From NCBI GenBank assembly GCA_038522635.1, contig JBCBJZ010000144.1, positions 1-9,332 of the forward strand: a stretch of 9,332 nt of DNA, given 5' to 3'. The notes beneath the pieces are model-generated. The model did not search any database. It was not told where the DNA came from and worked only from the letters and a program-made list of their open reading frames with translations. Source of the stretch: JBCBJZ01 sp038522635. Its GTDB lineage: Bacteria; Pseudomonadota; Alphaproteobacteria; Rhizobiales; Hyphomicrobiaceae. Below, piece after piece: positions 6,571 through 9,332 of this stretch. The translations under genes and the position numbers were made by a program. Every line of letters begins with the position of its first letter. Positions within the stretch are counted from its first letter, which is position 1.

Positions 6571-7161
6571 TCATAGTTGTGCGCCCACGGCGAGCAGCAC
6601 AACGACCACCAGCGCTGCTGCCATCGCGTAATTGATCGCACGCGCGGTGCCCTCGCTCGGTGCCAGGCGCTTTAGCGATATGCCGGCATACAGCCATAGG
6701 AAATGGACCGGCAGCGACACGCTAACAAACAACATGCCTTTGATCACGTTCTCAACGAGCAGGTTGTCGGGATAAAGCGGGAAGCTTGAAAAGAGCGTTG
6801 TAAAGACCGCGAACCCTTTCGGGTTGATCAGCGAGAGCAAGAACCCGTCGTGGAACTGGGGCGCCCGCTCGGCCTCCATGAAGCCCACACGGTTGCCCGA
6901 GGCCGCGACCTTATAGGCGATCCACAGCAGGTAGAGCGTGGAGCCGATCAGCAACGCGATGCGCAGGCCGGGCAGCGTGAAGAGCACGGCGGCCAGACCG
7001 GAGGCGATCAGGATCATCACCAGGACCGTCCCCGCGACGATGCCGAGCGTGTAGCGCGCCCCGGCTTTGAAGCCGAAGCCAGCACCGACGCCGGCTGTGG
7101 TGAGCACGCCCGGGCCGGGGGTGATCAACAGGAAAAAGACCGCGGCCATAAATGTCAGCAT
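6571..7161 (-). CDS. LysE/RhtB family amino-acid exporter
   Basis: Inner-membrane exporter of 196 residues, close to the roughly 205 usual for the LysE/RhtB family, whose members export lysine, homoserine, threonine or related metabolites. The N-terminal helix ends in the family signature ITPGPGVLTT, followed by a glycine-rich segment (GAGFGFKAGARYTLGIVAGT), a hydrophobic pair of helices ending LYLLWIAYKV, the conserved LLSLINPKGFAVF block and three C-terminal hydrophobic helices, about six membrane spans in all. I start at ATG 7161 because the 57 codons upstream in the same frame are arginine- and proline-rich and unlike any exporter N-terminus. The ribosome site is poor (only a GAAG-like stretch). 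The pirin gene follows after 56 bases. Substrate cannot be read from sequence. Confidence 0.92.
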   Translation of the reverse strand: MLTFMAAVFFLLITPGPGVLTTAGVGAGFGFKAGARYTLGIVAGTVLVMILIASGLAAVLFTLPGLRIALLIGSTLYLLWIAYKVAASGNRVGFMEAERAPQFHDGFLLSLINPKGFAVFTTLFSSFPLYPDNLLVENVIKGMLFVSVSLPVHFLWLYAGISLKRLAPSEGTARAINYAMAAALVVVVLLAVGAQL

Positions 7162-7224
7162 GGGGACTTCGTGTTGGTGTGAGGGGAGGGTGGCACGGTC
7201 GCGTGGTGGCTTCGCAACGCTGTC

Positions 7225-7236
7225 GCGCTGCAGCGC
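7225..7236. promoter_or_regulatory. 12-bp palindrome GCGCTGCAGCGC upstream of exporter gene
   Basis: A perfect 12-bp palindrome centred about 70 bases upstream of the exporter start. Its position is plausible for an operator of the exporter-pirin unit, but no regulator can be named and GC-rich palindromes arise by chance. Confidence 0.3.
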
Positions 7237-7332
7237 TGATGCTGGTTGCCTTGCGCTCGTGCCGTGGTCGCAGGTCGAGGCAGACGCCGCAAGGGGGCCC
7301 GGTCTGTTGGGTTGAGGATGACCTCGCCGCAA

Positions 7333-7447
7333 GCACCCGGGCCTAATGACCGGTCCTTATGACGTAAGTCCCTCCCGCACGCCTGGGACCCGATGTCTGG
7401 GCCCCCATGCCTGGGCCCCCATGCCTGGGCCTTATGAATGGGCTTCC
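7333..7447. repeat. Degenerate tandem array of 13-14-bp units, consensus ATGCCTGGGCCCCC
   Basis: Units start at 7333 (GCACCCGGGCCTA), 7346 (ATGACCGGTCCTT), 7359 (ATGACGTAAGTCCC), then a 6-base interruption, 7379 (ACGCCTGGGACCCG), 7393 (ATGTCTGGGCCCCC), 7407 (ATGCCTGGGCCCCC), 7421 (ATGCCTGGGCCTT) and 7434 (ATGAATGGGCTTCC). The middle copies at 7393 and 7407 differ at one base; the outer ones are increasingly diverged. The unit length is not a multiple of three, which argues against a coding repeat. The array lies about 150 bases upstream of the ferredoxin gene. Confidence 0.7.
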
Positions 7448-7482
7448 ACCGACCGGCTCCTATCGCATGGCGACCTTTTCTT

Positions 7483-7512
7483 TTGGACGCTTGCGGCCTG
7501 TTGCATTAGAAC
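7483..7512 (+). promoter_or_regulatory. Possible sigma-70 type promoter for the ferredoxin-AOR genes
   Basis: TTGGAC (7483-7488) followed after 17 bases by TTAGAA (7506-7511), or after 18 by TAGAAC, is a partial match to -35 and -10 boxes. It opens the only AT-rich stretch in the region (about 7501-7530), about 85 bases before the ferredoxin start. The match is modest. Confidence 0.25.
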
Positions 7513-7559
7513 TAGTCGAAATAAAAAGATGCGGCGCGGTTGAAGCGTCGACCACATCA

Positions 7560-7575
7560 GGTGGCGCCCGCCACC
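7560..7575 (+). repeat. GC-rich hairpin in the ferredoxin 5' leader
   Basis: GGTGGCG (7560-7566) and CGCCACC (7569-7575) are exact inverted repeats separated by two bases, so a hairpin of six pairs with a GCCC loop can form. It ends five bases before the AGGGAGG ribosome site (7581-7587) and could affect translation or mRNA stability. Confidence 0.4.
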
Positions 7576-7594
7576 GCCACAGGGAGGACGTTTG

Positions 7595-8074
7595 ATGCTC
7601 AAAGCGCTCGTCATCGATCCGGGAAAGTGCACCGGCTGTAAGCAGTGCGAATTGGCCTGCTCGTACGTGAAGGAAGGCGAGTTCAACGTCGCCAAGTCGC
7701 GCATCCGCGTGTTCGATTTCCACGAAGACGCGCGCTTCGTTCCCTACACCTGCACGCAATGCGCTGAAGCCTGGTGCCAACAGGCTTGTCCCGTCAACGC
7801 CATCACCACCGATGGCATGGGCGTCAAGGTGGTCCACGAAAACCTCTGCGTGGGCTGCAAGGTCTGCACGATCGCCTGCCCGTTCGGCACCGTGAACTAC
7901 AACGCGGACAGCGGCAAAGTGATCAAATGCGATCTGTGCGCAGGCTCGCCAGCTTGCGCGGACGCCTGCCCGACCGACGCGATCACCTACACGGACGCGG
8001 AACAAGCCGGCTACGACAAGATGAAAATGTGGGCCAAGAAAACCGACGCGGGCGCTGGCGCCAGCGCACCATAA
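7595..8074 (+). CDS. Four-cluster [4Fe-4S] ferredoxin, AOR electron-transfer subunit (AorA-like)
   Basis: Electron-transfer protein of 159 residues with 16 cysteines in four [4Fe-4S] motifs: C12/15/18/22, C53/56/61/65, C85/88/91/95 and C112/115/121/125. The pattern of two plain CX2CX2CX3C motifs alternating with motifs having a longer gap before the third cysteine is that of the HycB/DmsB/AorA-type ferredoxins. No signal peptide or membrane segment is seen, so it is cytosolic; the C-terminal tail is alanine- and glycine-rich. ATG 7595 has AGGGAGG seven bases upstream; a TTG directly before it (7592) is less likely. The AOR catalytic gene starts 62 bases later on the same strand, which points to a partner role like AorA of Aromatoleum, passing electrons between the tungsten subunit and a flavin subunit or other acceptor. 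The gene name aorA is likely but rests on context. Confidence 0.92.
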   Translation: MLKALVIDPGKCTGCKQCELACSYVKEGEFNVAKSRIRVFDFHEDARFVPYTCTQCAEAWCQQACPVNAITTDGMGVKVVHENLCVGCKVCTIACPFGTVNYNADSGKVIKCDLCAGSPACADACPTDAITYTDAEQAGYDKMKMWAKKTDAGAGASAP

Positions 8075-8136
8075 GAGCGCTACGCCACCGCATCGATTGA
8101 ACGCCAAAACGTATGGAACGCTGAAGGAGCAACGCT

Positions 8137-9332
8137 ATGGGATGGACCGGAAAAATCCTGCGCGTGGACCTGACCAATGGGACCTGCAAAGACGAGCCGC
8201 TCAACATGGAGTGGGCGGATAAATATCTCGGCCAGCGCGGCCTCGCCTCCAAGTACCTCGTTGAAGAGATTGACCCCAAGGTTGATCCGCTCGGACCCGA
8301 CAACAAACTGATTTTCGCAACCGGTCCGCTCACCGGGACCTGCGCGTCCACGGGTGGGCGTTATTCGGTCATCACGAAGGGCCCGCTGACGGGCGCGATC
8401 GCGTGTTCAAACTCTGGCGGCTATTGGGGTGCGGAACTCAAGTTCGCCGGTTGGGACATGGTGATCTTGGAAGGCAAATCGCCCAAGCCGGTTTACCTGG
8501 CGATCATCGATGGCGACGTTGAGTTGCGCGATGCTTCGCCCATCTGGGGCATGTCCGTTTGGGAAATGGACCCCTGGATCAAGTCGGCGCATCAAGACCC
8601 GATGATGCACGTCGCCGGCATCGGCGTCGCGGGCGAGCATCAGGTGCTCTATTCTGCCGTGGTCAACGACCTGCACCGTGCGGCCGGACGCTCAGGCGTT
8701 GGCGCGGTGATGGGCTCCAAGAACATCAAGGCGATCGCGGTGCGCGGCACGGGCGGCGTCAAGGTGCGCGACTTCGGTGACTTCATGGCGACCACGAATG
8801 CCGCCAAGCAGGTCCTGAAGGACAACGCTGTTACCGGCCAGGGCCTGCCCACCTATGGCACGCAAGTGCTGATGAACGTGATCAACGAAGCCGGCGCGCT
8901 GCCCACGCGCAACAGCCGCGATGTGCAGTTCGAGGGCGCCCACGACATTTCGGCTGAGGCGATGGCCGAGCCGCGCAAAACCGACGGCCAACCCAACCTG
9001 CAAACCAACCAGGCTTGCTTTGGCTGCACCATCGCGTGCGGGCGCATCTCCAAGATCGATCAGACGCACTACACGGTGCAAAACAAGCCGCAGTACTGGC
9101 ATGCGTCAGGCGGGCTTGAATACGAGGCCGCCTGGGCACTCGGCGCTGCAACCGGTGTCAACGATCTCGAAGCGCTGACCTACGCCAACTTCATCTGCAA
9201 CGAACAAGGGCTCGATCCAATCTCGTTCGGGGCGACGGTTGGCGCAGCGATGGAGCTCTATGACATGGGCGTGCTGACCAGCCAGCACACCGGCGGCATC
9301 GAACTTCAGTTCGGCTCAGCAAAGGCGTTGAC
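8137..9332 (+). CDS. Aldehyde:ferredoxin oxidoreductase, tungsten-type catalytic subunit, N-terminal part (3' end outside window)
   Basis: Catalytic subunit oxidising aldehydes to carboxylates (or the reverse with strong reductants) at a tungsten or molybdenum bis-pterin centre with one [4Fe-4S] cluster. About 398 codons are visible of a family length near 600-620; no stop occurs before the window edge. The N-terminal pterin-binding domain shows ATGPLTGTCASTGGRYSV (about 61-78), KGPLTGAIACSNSGGYWGAELKFAG (81-105, read in parts) and VNDLHRAAGRSGVGAVMGS (176-194). The cluster motif C294-x2-C297-x3-C301 is in place; the fourth cysteine would lie beyond the window. GGLEYEAAWALGAATG matches the following family block. 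ATG 8137 has AAGGAG at 8124-8129, seven bases upstream. The protein closely follows Pyrococcus AOR as I recall it, but the ferredoxin gene upstream fits the bacterial AorAB type. Aldehyde substrate unknown. Confidence 0.94.
   Translation, partial: MGWTGKILRVDLTNGTCKDEPLNMEWADKYLGQRGLASKYLVEEIDPKVDPLGPDNKLIFATGPLTGTCASTGGRYSVITKGPLTGAIACSNSGGYWGAELKFAGWDMVILEGKSPKPVYLAIIDGDVELRDASPIWGMSVWEMDPWIKSAHQDPMMHVAGIGVAGEHQVLYSAVVNDLHRAAGRSGVGAVMGSKNIKAIAVRGTGGVKVRDFGDFMATTNAAKQVLKDNAVTGQGLPTYGTQVLMNVINEAGALPTRNSRDVQFEGAHDISAEAMAEPRKTDGQPNLQTNQACFGCTIACGRISKIDQTHYTVQNKPQYWHASGGLEYEAAWALGAATGVNDLEALTYANFICNEQGLDPISFGATVGAAMELYDMGVLTSQHTGGIELQFGSAKAL

Larger units (their letters stand above)
7162..7594. 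other. 433-base gene-free region between the divergent exporter and ferredoxin genes
   Basis: This region separates the minus-strand exporter gene from the plus-strand ferredoxin gene and should hold promoters for both. It contains a 12-bp palindrome near the exporter, a degenerate 13-14-bp repeat array, a short AT-rich segment around 7501-7530 that may be a promoter, and a GC-rich hairpin before the ferredoxin ribosome site. Open frames through it on both strands have compositions unlike proteins, and I call no gene here. Confidence 0.7.

Noticed and set aside
7162..7332. N-terminal extension of the exporter by 57 codons
   Set aside because: The extension is polar and Arg/Pro-rich, whereas family members begin directly with the first membrane helix, as they do from ATG 7161.
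7333..7447. CRISPR array
   Set aside because: The units are 13-14 bases, directly abutting and diverged, with no unique spacers of 30 or more bases and no cas gene nearby.
7485..7506. Sigma-54 (-24/-12) promoter suggested by two TTGC elements before the ferredoxin gene
   Set aside because: The required GG and GC pairs ten bases apart are not found; GG at 7485-7486 is six or sixteen bases from the available GC pairs.
7346..7543. 65-codon plus-strand frame over the repeat array
   Set aside because: The 13-14-base repeat period shifts frame between units, so the protein is not repetitive in a meaningful way; no ribosome site precedes it.
7460..8107. 215-codon open frame on the minus strand across the ferredoxin gene
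   Set aside because: It lies opposite a gene with sixteen correctly spaced cysteines and a good ribosome site; the antisense frame has no recognisable motif.

Overview
The window looks like chromosomal DNA of an alphaproteobacterium. It is GC-rich, and serS, then surE, then a LysM/M23 lipoprotein of the NlpD/DipM type lie in the order common in that class (usually tatABC-serS-surE-pcm-nlpD-yajC-secDF). A perfect TTAA-N7-TTAA box, the half-site arrangement of the alphaproteobacterial cell-cycle regulator CtrA, precedes the lipoprotein gene. I cannot assign a genus.

Left part (1-3932, + strand): the 3' part of serS (seryl-tRNA synthetase), surE (5'-nucleotidase), a 464-base gene-free stretch rich in TTAA motifs where pcm would usually be, and the LysM/M23 lipoprotein gene. 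The lipoprotein's zinc site is degenerate. A clear intrinsic terminator follows at 3898-3932. The usual neighbours pcm (after surE) and yajC (after the lipoprotein) are both absent.

Middle part (4085-7161): a stand-alone MmgE/PrpD-family gene on the + strand converges on a two-gene minus-strand unit made of a LysE/RhtB-type exporter (upstream) and a pirin-family cupin (downstream). No prpB, prpC or acn-like neighbour is present, so the MmgE/PrpD substrate is open.

Right part (7162-9332): a 433-base gene-free stretch carries a 12-bp palindrome, a degenerate array of about eight 13-14-bp repeats and a short AT-rich segment that may be a promoter. It leads into two + strand genes: a 159-residue ferredoxin with four [4Fe-4S] motifs, then the first about 398 residues of a tungsten-type aldehyde:ferredoxin oxidoreductase (AOR), cut by the window edge. 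This pair matches the AorA/AorB arrangement of the Aromatoleum-type bacterial AOR, in which the ferredoxin carries electrons away from (or to) the tungsten-pterin subunit. It is the most interesting module here, and the rest of its operon lies to the right of the window.
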